37,477 bases of DNA from Ignavibacteria bacterium (GTDB taxonomy: Bacteria; Bacteroidota; Ignavibacteria; Ignavibacteriales; Melioribacteraceae). Below, one piece after another: positions 19,132 to 28,173 of this stretch (within the stretch, counting starts at the first letter, position 1; the number at the start of each line of letters is the position of its first letter). The notes below the pieces were generated by a model. That model worked only from the letters and a program-made list of their open reading frames with translations. It did not search any database and was not told the DNA's origin. Location: assembly GCA_016873835.1 (NCBI GenBank), contig VGVY01000011.1, positions 1 to 37,477 of the forward strand. The letters run 5' to 3'. The position numbers and the translations under genes were made by a program.

Positions 19132-20109
19132 ATGATAAAATTAGTTTTTACATGCGGCGATATTAATGGGATTGGCCCAGAAATATGCATAAAAACTTTC
19201 AATCAAATCTATAATCCTAAAAATCGTATTATTATTTATTTAGCACCCAAAGATGTATTTCTTAAATCAATTAAAATTATCAAACCGAAGTTTAAGTATC
19301 GCATTCTTGATACAAAATCGGTTTTTCAATTAAGTGATTCGAAAGTTAATATTATAAGTCTTGGAAACTGTAAACAAAAAATCGGCAGTCCTACCAAAGA
19401 ATCTGGGATTATTTCTTTCACTTCAATTATCGAATCCGTTAAATTAATAAAGACTAAAATTGCTGATGCATTAATAACTGCTCCGATTTCCAAATCTTCA
19501 TTTAAGATGGCAAAATTAAATTATCCGGGGCATACTGAATTACTTTCTGAATTATCAAACGAAAAAAAATATCTAATGACATTTCTTTCAGAAAAGATGA
19601 TCTGTGCTTTAGCAACTATACATGAACCGATTAATAAAGTATCTGCTATCATTACTAAGAAACGAATTCTTGATTCTATAAAAATTCTTCATACAATGCT
19701 ACAACGTGATTTACAAATCAGCAATCCAAGAATTGCCGTACTTGGGCTTAATCCTCATGCCGGGGAAGATGGGAATTTAGGAAAGGAAGAAACAGAAAAT
19801 ATTAAGCCTATTATTAATTCCTTAAAAGGATTGAATGTATACGGACCATTTGTACCCGATGCTTTTTTTGGAAATCACTCATACAAAAATTATAATGCAG
19901 TAGTTGGAATGTATCACGATCAAGTATTAATTCCATTTAAGATGATGAATTTCAACGTAGGGGTTAACTATACAGCTGGACTGCCGATTATTCGTACCTC
20001 GCCTGATCATGGAACTGCATATGATATTGCTGGTTCTGGTAAAGCTGATCCATCCAGCATGATTGAAGCTGTTAATTGGGCAGAAAAAATTGTTCGAAAC
20101 AGAAGATAG
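19132..20109 (+). CDS. pdxA: 4-hydroxythreonine-4-phosphate dehydrogenase
   Basis: PdxA oxidises 4-phosphohydroxy-L-threonine in the DXP-dependent route to pyridoxal phosphate. Characteristic regions are GDINGIGPEI at the N-terminus, ITAPISKSSF and PGHTELLSEL in the middle, LNPHAGEDG near residue 204 and MYHDQVLIPFKMM near 261. TSPDHGTAYDIAGSGKAD closes the set. The His residues in PGHTE, NPHAG and YHDQ are the metal ligands of the family. The length of 325 residues is usual. The ATG directly abuts the preceding stop. No other pdx gene is in the window. Confidence 0.95.
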   Translation: MIKLVFTCGDINGIGPEICIKTFNQIYNPKNRIIIYLAPKDVFLKSIKIIKPKFKYRILDTKSVFQLSDSKVNIISLGNCKQKIGSPTKESGIISFTSIIESVKLIKTKIADALITAPISKSSFKMAKLNYPGHTELLSELSNEKKYLMTFLSEKMICALATIHEPINKVSAIITKKRILDSIKILHTMLQRDLQISNPRIAVLGLNPHAGEDGNLGKEETENIKPIINSLKGLNVYGPFVPDAFFGNHSYKNYNAVVGMYHDQVLIPFKMMNFNVGVNYTAGLPIIRTSPDHGTAYDIAGSGKADPSSMIEAVNWAEKIVRNRR

Positions 20110-20113
20110 TGTA

Positions 20114-20836
20114 ATGCTGGAAAAGCCATATAAAAATGTTTCTTTTATTTATTCTCATTTAATGAGATCGATCGATTATGTAAAATGGGCAAATTACATT
20201 TTTGAATTAAGCAAAGAATTAAAACGAAAACCGAAAAATATATTAGAAATTGCTTGTGGTAATGGTAAGATAGCAGAATTATTAGCAAAGAAATTCAAAA
20301 ATTATACTTCATGCGATTACTCATTGAATATGCTAAAACAAGTTAGTTCGAAAAGAAATTCTCGTGTTTGTGCAGATATGGCAGCGTTACCTTTCAATTT
20401 TACGTTTGATTTTATTTTCAGCACTTTTGATAGCATCAATTACATCACAAATCGAACTTCTTTGCAAAATTTTTTTAATGAAGTTGCTAAATGCCTTTCA
20501 GAAGATGGAAGTTTTACTTTCGATGTTAGTTTGGAAAAAAATAGTCTGAAATATGTTCGGTATTTAAATAGATCTGGAAAATTTAATGGTATTAAGTTTA
20601 GTCAGAAGAGCAATTACAATAAAAAAAACAGAATACACTATAATTACTTTGATATAACTTTTTCTAATGGTACAAAAGTACAAGAAATTCATAAACAAAA
20701 AATTTATCACTTTAATGATTATTTTGACTTAATTGAAAATACTTCTCTATATGTATCCAAGTGTTATGATGCATTTGCATTTAAACAAGCTACAAGTGAT
20801 TCTGAAAGAGCTCAATTTGTTCTAAAGAGGAAATGA
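20114..20836 (+). CDS. Class I SAM-dependent methyltransferase, substrate unknown
   Basis: A Rossmann methyltransferase with the glycine-rich SAM loop ILEIACGNGKIAELL near residue 43 and the acidic loop SCDYSLNML near residue 64. FDFIFSTFDSINYI, near residue 99, is motif II-like. The fold type is clear but there is no hint of substrate. I chose ATG 20114 (240 residues), 4 bases after the pdxA stop. The frame could extend back to 20063 inside pdxA, but those codons add nothing that looks like the family. The ftsE gene begins 4 bases after the stop. Confidence 0.8.
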   Translation: MLEKPYKNVSFIYSHLMRSIDYVKWANYIFELSKELKRKPKNILEIACGNGKIAELLAKKFKNYTSCDYSLNMLKQVSSKRNSRVCADMAALPFNFTFDFIFSTFDSINYITNRTSLQNFFNEVAKCLSEDGSFTFDVSLEKNSLKYVRYLNRSGKFNGIKFSQKSNYNKKNRIHYNYFDITFSNGTKVQEIHKQKIYHFNDYFDLIENTSLYVSKCYDAFAFKQATSDSERAQFVLKRK

Positions 20837-20840
20837 GATA

Positions 20841-21515
20841 ATGCTAATATTTAACCATGTAGATTTCAGTTATCAAAATCAGCCAGTATTCCAAGATCTA
20901 AATTTGCAAATCGACCAAGGTGAATTTGTTTTTATGATAGGTAAAAGCGGCGTTGGTAAAACAACTTTACTCCAAATGATATACATGGATCGGCTTCCTC
21001 AATCGGGATATGTACAAGTTGGCGAGTATTCTTCAGAAAATATAAAACCTAATGAACTACCTTATTTAAGGAGAAATATAGGAATCATTTTTCAAGATTT
21101 TCAATTATTAGAAGATAGAAATGTTTTTGAAAATTTATCATTTGTGCTTAAAATTACAGGTACCCCTCAAAGGATGATAAAAAAGAAAGTTTATAATGCG
21201 TTAACAGAAGTTGGGCTCACTCATAAACATAATAATATGTCTTCCGAACTTTCGGGAGGTGAAAAGCAGAGAATTGCAATTGCACGTGCGATAATTAATG
21301 ATCCATTTCTTGTTTTAGCTGATGAGCCAACTGGTAATCTTGATCCAGAAACTGCAGATGAGATTTTGAGTATCCTTAAAAAAATTAATTCAAGAGGGAC
21401 TTCAATAATATTTGCGACTCATAATTATGATATGGTAAGAAAATTTGAAACTAAGATTGTTCGACTAGAAGGAGGAAAAGCTGTAAAGGTTTTACTAAAG
21501 AAAAAAGAATCTTAA
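20841..21515 (+). CDS. ftsE: FtsE-type ABC ATPase
   Basis: The 224-residue ATPase has Walker [10 protein letters not shown] (34-42), Q-loop Gln85 in IIFQDFQLL, signature LSGGEKQR (137-144) and Walker [13 protein letters not shown] (Asp161, Glu162). The layout, including [14 protein letters not shown] and [10 protein letters not shown], fits the FtsE/LolD/MacB group, with FtsE closest by overall sequence. FtsE works with the membrane protein FtsX to control peptidoglycan hydrolases at division. No ftsX lies next to it: the next gene is convergent and overlaps its stop. LolD-like function cannot be excluded. A Shine-Dalgarno-like AGAGG at 20826-20830 precedes the ATG. Confidence 0.8.
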   Translation: MLIFNHVDFSYQNQPVFQDLNLQIDQGEFVFMIGKSGVGKTTLLQMIYMDRLPQSGYVQVGEYSSENIKPNELPYLRRNIGIIFQDFQLLEDRNVFENLSFVLKITGTPQRMIKKKVYNALTEVGLTHKHNNMSSELSGGEKQRIAIARAIINDPFLVLADEPTGNLDPETADEILSILKKINSRGTSIIFATHNYDMVRKFETKIVRLEGGKAVKVLLKKKES

Positions 21516-22159
21516 TTCATTTTCAGCTGGAAAATAATTTGTTCGGTTACTTTTTCAATCGGTAAAGTACCATCAACTTCATGAATGTGTAATTTATCCT
21601 TATAGTAACTAATTACTTGTGCAGTAGTTTCATGGTATACTTTTAATCTTCTTCTTATTACTTCTTCCTCATCATCTTTTCTTTTAATATAACTATTCTC
21701 TGAGCCGCAGACTTTACATTTCGAGTTTTCTTTTAGTTCATGATTTACAATAATATTTCCGCATTTTTTGCAAACTAATCTGTTCGAAAGTCTTTTTACA
21801 ATCACATCATCATCAGCATCAAGTTTAATAAGGTGAGTTTTATTCTTGTTGAGGTTATTTAATATATTGTCAAGAATTCGTGCCTGAGCAACTGTTCTTG
21901 GATAACCGTCTAGTATAAAACCATTTCTACATTTTTCGTTATGAAGTGTATCTTTGACTATTTCACCCATAATATCATCCGGCACAAGCTCTCCGCGTTC
22001 TACAATTTCTTTTGCTTTATTGCCTAATTCTGATTGATCATTAATCGCTTCTCTTAAAATATCTCCGGTAGAAATATGAGGAATATTAAATTTTAGCGCT
22101 ATAATTTTTGCTTGAGTTCCTTTGCCTACTCCAGGTGAGCCGAATATGATTATTTGCAT
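21512..22159 (-). CDS. adk: Adenylate kinase, four-Cys lid type
   Basis: Adk interconverts ATP plus AMP and two ADP. The P-loop GSPGVGKGT is at residues 7-15, the AMP site includes STGDILR near 30, and FILDGYPRT is at 81-89. The lid carries C130-x2-C133 and C148-x2-C151, a zinc-binding arrangement found in many bacteria. I start at the ATG complementary to 22157-22159, giving 215 residues. The open frame continues 24 codons upstream, but those residues precede the conserved MQIIIFGSPG start. Its stop overlaps that of ftsE by 4 bases on the opposite strand. It lies downstream of tadA and may share its transcript. Confidence 0.96.
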   Translation of the reverse strand: MQIIIFGSPGVGKGTQAKIIALKFNIPHISTGDILREAINDQSELGNKAKEIVERGELVPDDIMGEIVKDTLHNEKCRNGFILDGYPRTVAQARILDNILNNLNKNKTHLIKLDADDDVIVKRLSNRLVCKKCGNIIVNHELKENSKCKVCGSENSYIKRKDDEEEVIRRRLKVYHETTAQVISYYKDKLHIHEVDGTLPIEKVTEQIIFQLKMN

Positions 22160-22244
22160 ATGGTATTTAATCGATTTTAGGTTTGAGAATATTTCCAATC
22201 GAAAGTTAAACAGAATTGTTTGGAATGACAAAATTAAATTTTAA

Positions 22245-22727
22245 TTAATGTTTATTTTTCTCTTCACCTTTTCTTTTGGATCGAAAAAATTTCTGCAGTA
22301 ATTCTTTGGATTCCTTTTCGTAAATACCCGAATATATATTAGGTGTATGGTTGTAATTGCTTTTTTCAATAAGATTGTGAACAGAGCCGCATGCTCCATA
22401 CTTGGGTTCAAATGCACCAAAGTAGATATTCCTTATTCTAGCCAATATAATTGCACCAACGCACATTATACATGGCTCAGCAGTGATGTACAAATCACAA
22501 CTATCTAATATTTTTGATTTCAAATGATTAGATGCCGCTGTAATAGCAATCATTTCTGCATGCGCTGTAGGGTCATTAAGATTTTCAGATTGGTTGTGCC
22601 CTTTCCCAATGATTTTCCCCTCATAAACAATAACAGAACCAATCGGGACTTCATTTTCTTCAAAAGCTTTTTCTGCCTCTTGAAGTGCTGCAAACATAAA
22701 TTTATATACATATTCATTAAAGATCAT
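22245..22727 (-). CDS. tadA: tRNA-specific adenosine deaminase
   Basis: TadA converts A34 to inosine in tRNA-Arg(ACG), allowing it to read CGU, CGC and CGA. Zinc and catalytic residues are H56-A-E58 and P85-C86-IM-C89. LILARIRNIYFGA-like and GACGSVHNL segments follow, typical of TadA rather than cytidine deaminases. The length of 160 residues fits. A candidate substrate tRNA-Arg with ACG anticodon is encoded in this same window at 36888-36961. The ATG is complementary to 22725-22727; the 146-base gap beyond it is shared with the divergent kinase gene and should hold both promoters. Confidence 0.94.
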   Translation of the reverse strand: MIFNEYVYKFMFAALQEAEKAFEENEVPIGSVIVYEGKIIGKGHNQSENLNDPTAHAEMIAITAASNHLKSKILDSCDLYITAEPCIMCVGAIILARIRNIYFGAFEPKYGACGSVHNLIEKSNYNHTPNIYSGIYEKESKELLQKFFRSKRKGEEKNKH

Positions 22728-22873
22728 GTTTAATTATTGTCTCAATAAATTCAATTACAATATTGCACTAATTTGATTTAATTCCCAAATAGTGATTACT
22801 CAATTAAAAATTAAAGCCCCTTTCAAAAGCTTATGTATTAGTGTTAATAACAAACAATAATTATATTTAAGTT

Positions 22874-25800
22874 ATGATCAATAATCGTTATAAAATAATT
22901 AAGAAAATTGGCGAGGGACGGAGTAAAGTTTTTCTTTGCAGTGATGAGTTAATAGGTACAAAAATTGCCATTAAGGTACTTCCTTTTGAAATCGATGCAG
23001 CTGAAAAACAAACATTTCGACAAGAATTTTTCTACTTGAAGAAATTCAATCATCCGAATATTATTAAAGTTTTAGACTATGGTAATATTATCACAATTTC
23101 TGATGAATTAAGAAACAATCATGGCATTAGTTTATTCTCACAATTTATTTCGTTAGAGTATTTTGAAGCCGAAACAATTGCAGATTCTTTTGACCAATTA
23201 AATAAGGATATTATACCACGACTAATCTATTCAGTAGCATCAGTTCTATTTCATTTACACCAAGCAAATTTTATTTACTACGATCTTAAACCAGAAAACA
23301 TTCTAATAAAATTTGTTAATAATGATGTTCAAATAAAATTCATCGATTTTGGATTTACTCGACATTTATTATTAAATAATACCAAAAACATAATGGGTAG
23401 CTTAAAATTTATTGCTCCAGAAGTTCTAAATAGGGAAGCAAGAAATCATAAAGCAGATCTCTATTCTCTGGGAGTATTAATTTATAGATTAATCTATAAT
23501 AAATACCCAATAGAATTCGATGAACCACTGATGATTTATAAAGCTCAGGTCGAGGGTAAAATAAATTTTCCCAGGACTTCAATTTTCCCAAATTTAATTG
23601 AAATAATGAAACAACTATTAGATAAAAATGTTGGTAATAGACCAACTTCCAGTTTTGAAGTTATAAGAGAATTAAAAATATCGTCTTCAGAAGAATTCAA
23701 ATCTGGCTGGAACTCGCCAAAAGTCCATGCTGGAAGGAAAACTGAGCTTGAACAATGCAAAGCATATTTAACAAATGATGATAACCAGAAACCAATTAAA
23801 ATAGTGGGTCCGTATAATTCGGGTAAATCTTTTTTACTTCAAGAATTACATAGTAATTATGATGAGAGTATTTTATTAACTCGAAAATCTTTTAATAAGA
23901 ACCTTCCCGTTTCTAATCAAATACTAAGTCAATTTTTCTTCAATTTAGATGTGTCTGCAAGTTTACGAGATGAGCTGAAACTAAGGTTAAACGAGTTAAT
24001 AGATAATAAAAGCGACCTTCCAATTGATGAGCTCCGTTCTATCTTGGTAAGTATATTGAAGAAGATTAAAATTATTTTATTAATTGATGACATCAATAGA
24101 TTTGATCCAGTTGAAAAAGAGATAATTTCAAATATTCTCCCTTTAATTATAGTCAACAATGGTAAAGTTATTTGGACTGCTGATAATGAAAACGCAGATA
24201 ATGTTATTAAACTATTTAATGTAGAAGAAATTGAATTAAAACCCTATTCCATTACAGAAGTAAATGAGTTCCTCGACTTTAATTATGCGCATTTCCTTCC
24301 CAAAGATAAAATCTTTCAGTTGGTTCAAAAATACTCCGAACTTCAACCCGGCAGTATTGAAAAATTTATTAATAATTTAGTTTTTAATAAGATAATATCC
24401 TTTGACACTGAAAAAGGAATAGATATTAGAGATGATTCTAGTGTCCATCAAATTTTGCAAAGATCACTTGAAGAAATTTATTCTACTCAATATAGAGAAT
24501 TAACTGATGCTCAAAAATTACTACTTAACTATTTTTCTTTATTTCAAAACAATTATAGTAAAAGTCACTTATGTGAATTACTTAATATAAATATCGGTGC
24601 GCTTGATGAGATTTTGGATGTATTAGAAAAAAACAATGTTGGTAAGTATAATCATTTCAACAATGGATTTGAGTTCTATTCACCGGGATTGAAATCATTT
24701 ATTATTTCTGATATGGATAATCCCGAAAGTTATCATAAAAATATAGTTGATTGGCTTGTAAATGCTTATGAACAAAAATATAACAATGACTTAGCCTACC
24801 ATTGTGAAAAGGCCGGTATATATCAGAAAGCCTTTGAGCATTATCAATTAGAAATTGAAAAGGCGAGAAAAGCTTCAGCCAATCATCATTTGATAAATCT
24901 TATCAATCATGTTATAAACTTACCATTAGAAATAGATCAGATTAACAAATTGAAAATTGACTTAACTGAAATCTATTTTTTAATTGGTGATATGAATGCA
25001 TGTTATTCTTTAATCGAAGAGCTGCTTAGTGACTCTTTAAATGAAGATCAAGTAAAATCATTAATGATATTAAAGGGCAACACACAAATAAAATTAGGGG
25101 ACATTCAAAAAGGGATTGATACACTTCATTTCTCGCTAAATATGATTACTCAGCCGCATATTAAAGAGGAAATTAATGTTTCGATAGCTAGTGCTTCCCT
25201 TTATTTAAATAGATTTGATGATACAATTAATATTTGTTATGAAATTATTAAAAAAGATTTAGCAAGCAATACAGTTATTGGAAAAGCTTACAATCTGCTT
25301 GGATTAGTTGAGCTATATAAATCTCAAAATCTCACTGAAACAATTAAAAATTTTTCAAAATCAGCTGACTACTATTTAAAAGATAAAGATAATTCAAAAC
25401 TAGCTGGAGCTAACCTAAATATTGGGAATATTTATGTTATGATGCATGATTATGAAAATGCAAAAAAATATTGGGATGAGGCATTTGATATTAATAATAA
25501 AATCGGAAGCCTAGATCAAGAAGGTTTACTATTGCTCAATTATGGAATTTTGGACTATGATCTAATTGACTTCGAATCAGCTTTAAAAAGGTATGAGAGA
25601 GCAAAACTTATTTTTGAAAATTTGGGTGAGAAAAATAGCGCTGGTTTAGCTTATCACAATTTGGCTGAGTGTCATTTAAAGCTTTGTAATTTTAATGCAG
25701 CATTAGAAAATATTGATAATGCTCAATTCATTTTTGAAGAAATAAAAAGCTATAGAGAACTTGGTGAAGCTTTATTTCTAAAAGGGAATATCTATTTTAA

Positions 25801-26437
25801 ATTGAATGATCACGAGGAACTTGATCAAATCATTAAAAGCCTGGAACAATTAGTTGGTAAAAAACGGCTTCCGGAAAAATTTGTATTACGAATCAATCAG
25901 CTTGAAGCACAATATCAAATTCTTTTGAATAAAAGTAACGATGCTATTAATTTGTTAAATGAGCTGTTAAATAAACTATCTGAATCCAATGAAAGAGAAG
26001 ATAATTATAATTTTGCGGCCTCATTATTCAACTTGATTAGTATATATATAAATCTAAATATGCTGAAAAATGCTGAAGAAGTTTTACAGAATAAAAAGTT
26101 AGACAAAATTGCAATACACAATAACTTAATCAGCATTGAAAGAGAGTTTTGGCTTGCAAAATTTAAATTTATTAGCAAATCAGATGATCCATTTTGTATC
26201 ATTGAAAATATTTTGAAGAAAATTGAAGAGATTAGTATAACTGAACTGACATGGAAGGTTTTATTTCTTGCTGGAAATTATTTTGAAGAGAGGGGAAATA
26301 AAATTAAATCTGAGAAGTATTATTCTTTGACCAAAGCAGTACTTTTAAATATAGAAAAATCGATTCCCACCAAAGATATTCTTCGAAAATTTCACCAAAT
26401 GCCAGAAATTGTTGAAGTCAGAAAACTTTGTTTTTAG
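22874..26437 (+). CDS. Ser/Thr protein kinase with AAA/STAND-type ATPase and TPR domains
   Basis: A 1187-residue multidomain signalling protein without signal peptide or membrane segment, so probably cytosolic. Residues 6-265 are a Hanks-type kinase: glycine loop G13-E-G, Lys34 in IAIKVLP, catalytic D137 in YYDLKPENIL, D158 in the DFG motif and an intact APE. The usual HRD is YYD, so it is a non-RD kinase. Residues about 285-560 form a P-loop ATPase, with Walker A G312-PYNSGKS-319 and Walker B ILLIDDINRFD (Asp405, Asp406). From about 630 to 1180 the chain is TPR-like helical repeats, for instance AGLAYHNLAECHLKL and GEALFLKGNIYFKL. The layout recalls PknK and the N-terminal half of Hstk-type dual kinases. 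No Shine-Dalgarno precedes the ATG. Confidence 0.9.
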   Translation: MINNRYKIIKKIGEGRSKVFLCSDELIGTKIAIKVLPFEIDAAEKQTFRQEFFYLKKFNHPNIIKVLDYGNIITISDELRNNHGISLFSQFISLEYFEAETIADSFDQLNKDIIPRLIYSVASVLFHLHQANFIYYDLKPENILIKFVNNDVQIKFIDFGFTRHLLLNNTKNIMGSLKFIAPEVLNREARNHKADLYSLGVLIYRLIYNKYPIEFDEPLMIYKAQVEGKINFPRTSIFPNLIEIMKQLLDKNVGNRPTSSFEVIRELKISSSEEFKSGWNSPKVHAGRKTELEQCKAYLTNDDNQKPIKIVGPYNSGKSFLLQELHSNYDESILLTRKSFNKNLPVSNQILSQFFFNLDVSASLRDELKLRLNELIDNKSDLPIDELRSILVSILKKIKIILLIDDINRFDPVEKEIISNILPLIIVNNGKVIWTADNENADNVIKLFNVEEIELKPYSITEVNEFLDFNYAHFLPKDKIFQLVQKYSELQPGSIEKFINNLVFNKIISFDTEKGIDIRDDSSVHQILQRSLEEIYSTQYRELTDAQKLLLNYFSLFQNNYSKSHLCELLNINIGALDEILDVLEKNNVGKYNHFNNGFEFYSPGLKSFIISDMDNPESYHKNIVDWLVNAYEQKYNNDLAYHCEKAGIYQKAFEHYQLEIEKARKASANHHLINLINHVINLPLEIDQINKLKIDLTEIYFLIGDMNACYSLIEELLSDSLNEDQVKSLMILKGNTQIKLGDIQKGIDTLHFSLNMITQPHIKEEINVSIASASLYLNRFDDTINICYEIIKKDLASNTVIGKAYNLLGLVELYKSQNLTETIKNFSKSADYYLKDKDNSKLAGANLNIGNIYVMMHDYENAKKYWDEAFDINNKIGSLDQEGLLLLNYGILDYDLIDFESALKRYERAKLIFENLGEKNSAGLAYHNLAECHLKLCNFNAALENIDNAQFIFEEIKSYRELGEALFLKGNIYFKLNDHEELDQIIKSLEQLVGKKRLPEKFVLRINQLEAQYQILLNKSNDAINLLNELLNKLSESNEREDNYNFAASLFNLISIYINLNMLKNAEEVLQNKKLDKIAIHNNLISIEREFWLAKFKFISKSDDPFCIIENILKKIEEISITELTWKVLFLAGNYFEERGNKIKSEKYYSLTKAVLLNIEKSIPTKDILRKFHQMPEIVEVRKLCF

Positions 26438-26884
26438 AAAATTTTCAAGCTTTTTGTCATTAAGACGATTTTCTAAGACAACTTTAATTACTTTTTCAAG
26501 TGACATTTTTCTTAACCGCAGAAAACCTTTGAAAATCGAACTATTCACAAGCTTTTTACAGACTCTTTCGAATTGACACATTATTCATCAAATTATTATT
26601 CTGAGACATTTTTTGAGATTTTGAAGTTAAACAGTTGGCTACTCTAATTTGTTAATAAGACTGCAGATGGTTTTTAAAAATATTTTTCTCCTTAAATCAT
26701 TAGACCATAAAAAAATACTCATAAAACGCAAAATTCGGAGAAAATAATTTTCTATAAATAAGGCTTATAACTCTTTTTTAGTCAAAGGACTAATTAGCCT
26801 TTTTTGAAATTCGGACATGAAAATAGTTTTGGCACGGAAAGTGGCTTATTCTACCATCAACAAAAATCCTTAAAGGAGGTTAAA
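26438..26884. other. 447-base non-coding gap with promoter and 5' leader
   Basis: This is the only long gene-free stretch in the window. It has no convincing reading frame on either strand. An inverted repeat pairs CGATTTTC (26466-26473) with GAAAATCG (26531-26538) across 57 bases, a weak structure. A TTGACA at 26573-26578 has a possible TATTAT 15 bases later, a poorly spaced sigma-70 candidate. The best signal is the TTTG/TAGTTTTG pair listed separately at 26803-26831. The end of the gap carries the strong ribosome-binding site of the first lipoprotein gene. I see no tRNA, riboswitch or clear terminator hairpin. Confidence 0.6.
26803..26831 (+). promoter_or_regulatory. Candidate Bacteroidota-type promoter
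   Basis: TTTG at 26803-26806 is separated by 17 bases from TAGTTTTG at 26824-26831, matching the TTTG / TAnnTTTG consensus of Bacteroidota primary sigma factors. Transcription would start near 26838, leaving a leader of about 47 bases that ends in AAGGAGGT (26873-26880), five bases before the lipoprotein ATG. In that leader TCCTT and AAGGA lie back to back, so part of the ribosome-binding site could pair locally. Five genes downstream on the same strand could be served by it. Confidence 0.5.
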
Positions 26885-27466
26885 ATGAAAAAATACTTTT
26901 TACTCCCGTTGTTTGTCGGATTTTTGGCTTTAAGCTGCACTGACAACAATATCGTAGAGCCAGTCTCTACAGATGCTACCAGCCAATCGGTCAGCGAATT
27001 AAAGTGGTTGGACTTACCACAATTTGCAAGTAATAGACTGATGAAGGTTGTATCAGCCAGCAAATTAATTACTGGTTCTGTTGGTGGGAAAATTGACGTT
27101 GAATGCAAAATTGAGAACAGCAAAGCTTATCCATTTCTCATGAAAGCTTCATTAGACGTTCCGCCAAATGCTTTTGATGGTAGTCAAACATTACTTTTCA
27201 CTGTAATACTAGACGACCAAACAATGACTGCAACTTTTTCTCCTTCACCAATGACCTTCAAAGTTCCACTTTCTCTTGATCTGGAATATAGTGGAATTGA
27301 TTTGAGCACGATTGATCAATCAAGATTAAACTTCGCTTATTTAGCTGGTGATGGAAGTATTCAAGTTGCATCGTATCAGAAACTTGATGTTAATACAAGT
27401 ATTCTGAGAATCCGTGTAAAAAGTGCAAAGATTGAACATTTTTCAAGATTTGGATTTGTACAATAA
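26885..27466 (+). CDS. Lipoprotein, first of a tandem paralogous pair
   Basis: The start is the ATG at 26885, set by a near-perfect Shine-Dalgarno (GGAGG at 26875-26879); the open frame extends upstream but without a signal. The 193-residue product begins with a lipoprotein signal ending L-A-L-S-C18 and continues TDNNIVEPVSTDATS. The body has a beta-rich pattern (GGKIDV, LDVPPNAF, FSPSPMTFKVPLSLDLEY) reminiscent of ZU5-like domains; that resemblance is an inference. It ends EHFSRFGFVQ, shared with the next gene. It is probably exposed to the periplasm or cell surface, with no enzyme motif. The strong ribosome-binding site, rare in this window, suggests high expression. Confidence 0.82.
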   Translation: MKKYFLLPLFVGFLALSCTDNNIVEPVSTDATSQSVSELKWLDLPQFASNRLMKVVSASKLITGSVGGKIDVECKIENSKAYPFLMKASLDVPPNAFDGSQTLLFTVILDDQTMTATFSPSPMTFKVPLSLDLEYSGIDLSTIDQSRLNFAYLAGDGSIQVASYQKLDVNTSILRIRVKSAKIEHFSRFGFVQ

Positions 27467-27493
27467 TTATATACTAATATAAGGGCATTAAAA

Positions 27494-28144
27494 ATGAAAA
27501 AGTTAATATTGGTAATCTCGTTAATCGGTTTTACTTTTTTTGGCTGTTCCGACAGCAACATCGTAGAACCAAATTCTACAGATAATACATCAATACAAGC
27601 AAATACAGTTAATTTTATTGAATTGCCGCAAATATCTGAATTGCGATTGATGAAAGAAGTTTCAACAAGCAAATTGATAACATCAAAGGATGGCGGAAAT
27701 CTTAAAATCGATTATAAAATTGATAAGGCTCCTTTTGGTGATTTTCAAATGAAAAGTGAATTGAAAGTTCCTAAAAATGCATTCAGTGAAAATGAATTAC
27801 TATTCAATATGATTCTTGATGATCAGACTACATCAGTTTCATTTTTCCCAAGTCCTAAGAAGTTTTCAGTTCCATTGGAATTAGATTTAGAATACAAGGG
27901 TTTTGACGCATCTAAAATTAATATCCAAACTTTATCATTCATTTATTTGGGTTCCGATGGATCTGTTGAAAAAATCCAGTTCGATGAAATAGAATTTGTC
28001 AAAGGCGATTTGACAGTAAAAATAAATAAGAATGGTATTATGGAAATCAAGGGAATTGACAATTATGATACAAAAATGGAAAGTAAGCTTAAAATTAAGA
28101 ATGCTAGAATTAATCATTTTTCAAGATTCGGATTTGTTCAATAG
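27494..28144 (+). CDS. Lipoprotein, second of a tandem paralogous pair
   Basis: This 216-residue product is clearly a paralogue of its upstream neighbour. It has a signal with Cys18 in F-F-G-C, then SDSNIVEPNSTDNTS, LRLMKEVSTSKLIT, MILDDQTTSVSFFPSPKKF and PLELDLEYKG. Its ending, INHFSRFGFVQ, is almost identical. It carries about 20 to 25 extra residues before the C-terminus (around 180-205), containing KINKNGIMEIKGIDNYD. Function is unknown; probable location is a membrane surface outside the cytoplasm. The gap to the upstream gene is 27 bases, so both are probably in one transcript. Confidence 0.82.
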   Translation: MKKLILVISLIGFTFFGCSDSNIVEPNSTDNTSIQANTVNFIELPQISELRLMKEVSTSKLITSKDGGNLKIDYKIDKAPFGDFQMKSELKVPKNAFSENELLFNMILDDQTTSVSFFPSPKKFSVPLELDLEYKGFDASKINIQTLSFIYLGSDGSVEKIQFDEIEFVKGDLTVKINKNGIMEIKGIDNYDTKMESKLKIKNARINHFSRFGFVQ

Positions 28145-28173
28145 TTAAATAATTTTTTTTAATGGAGTATGAA

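Noticed and set aside
22728-22873. Divergent tadA/kinase gap as a site of clear promoters
   Set aside because: Both promoters must lie here, but no hexamer pair with acceptable spacing could be singled out on either strand.
26345-26581. 78-codon minus-strand frame overlapping the end of the kinase gene
   Set aside because: It runs antisense into the well-supported kinase C-terminus, has no ribosome-binding site and no recognisable domain.
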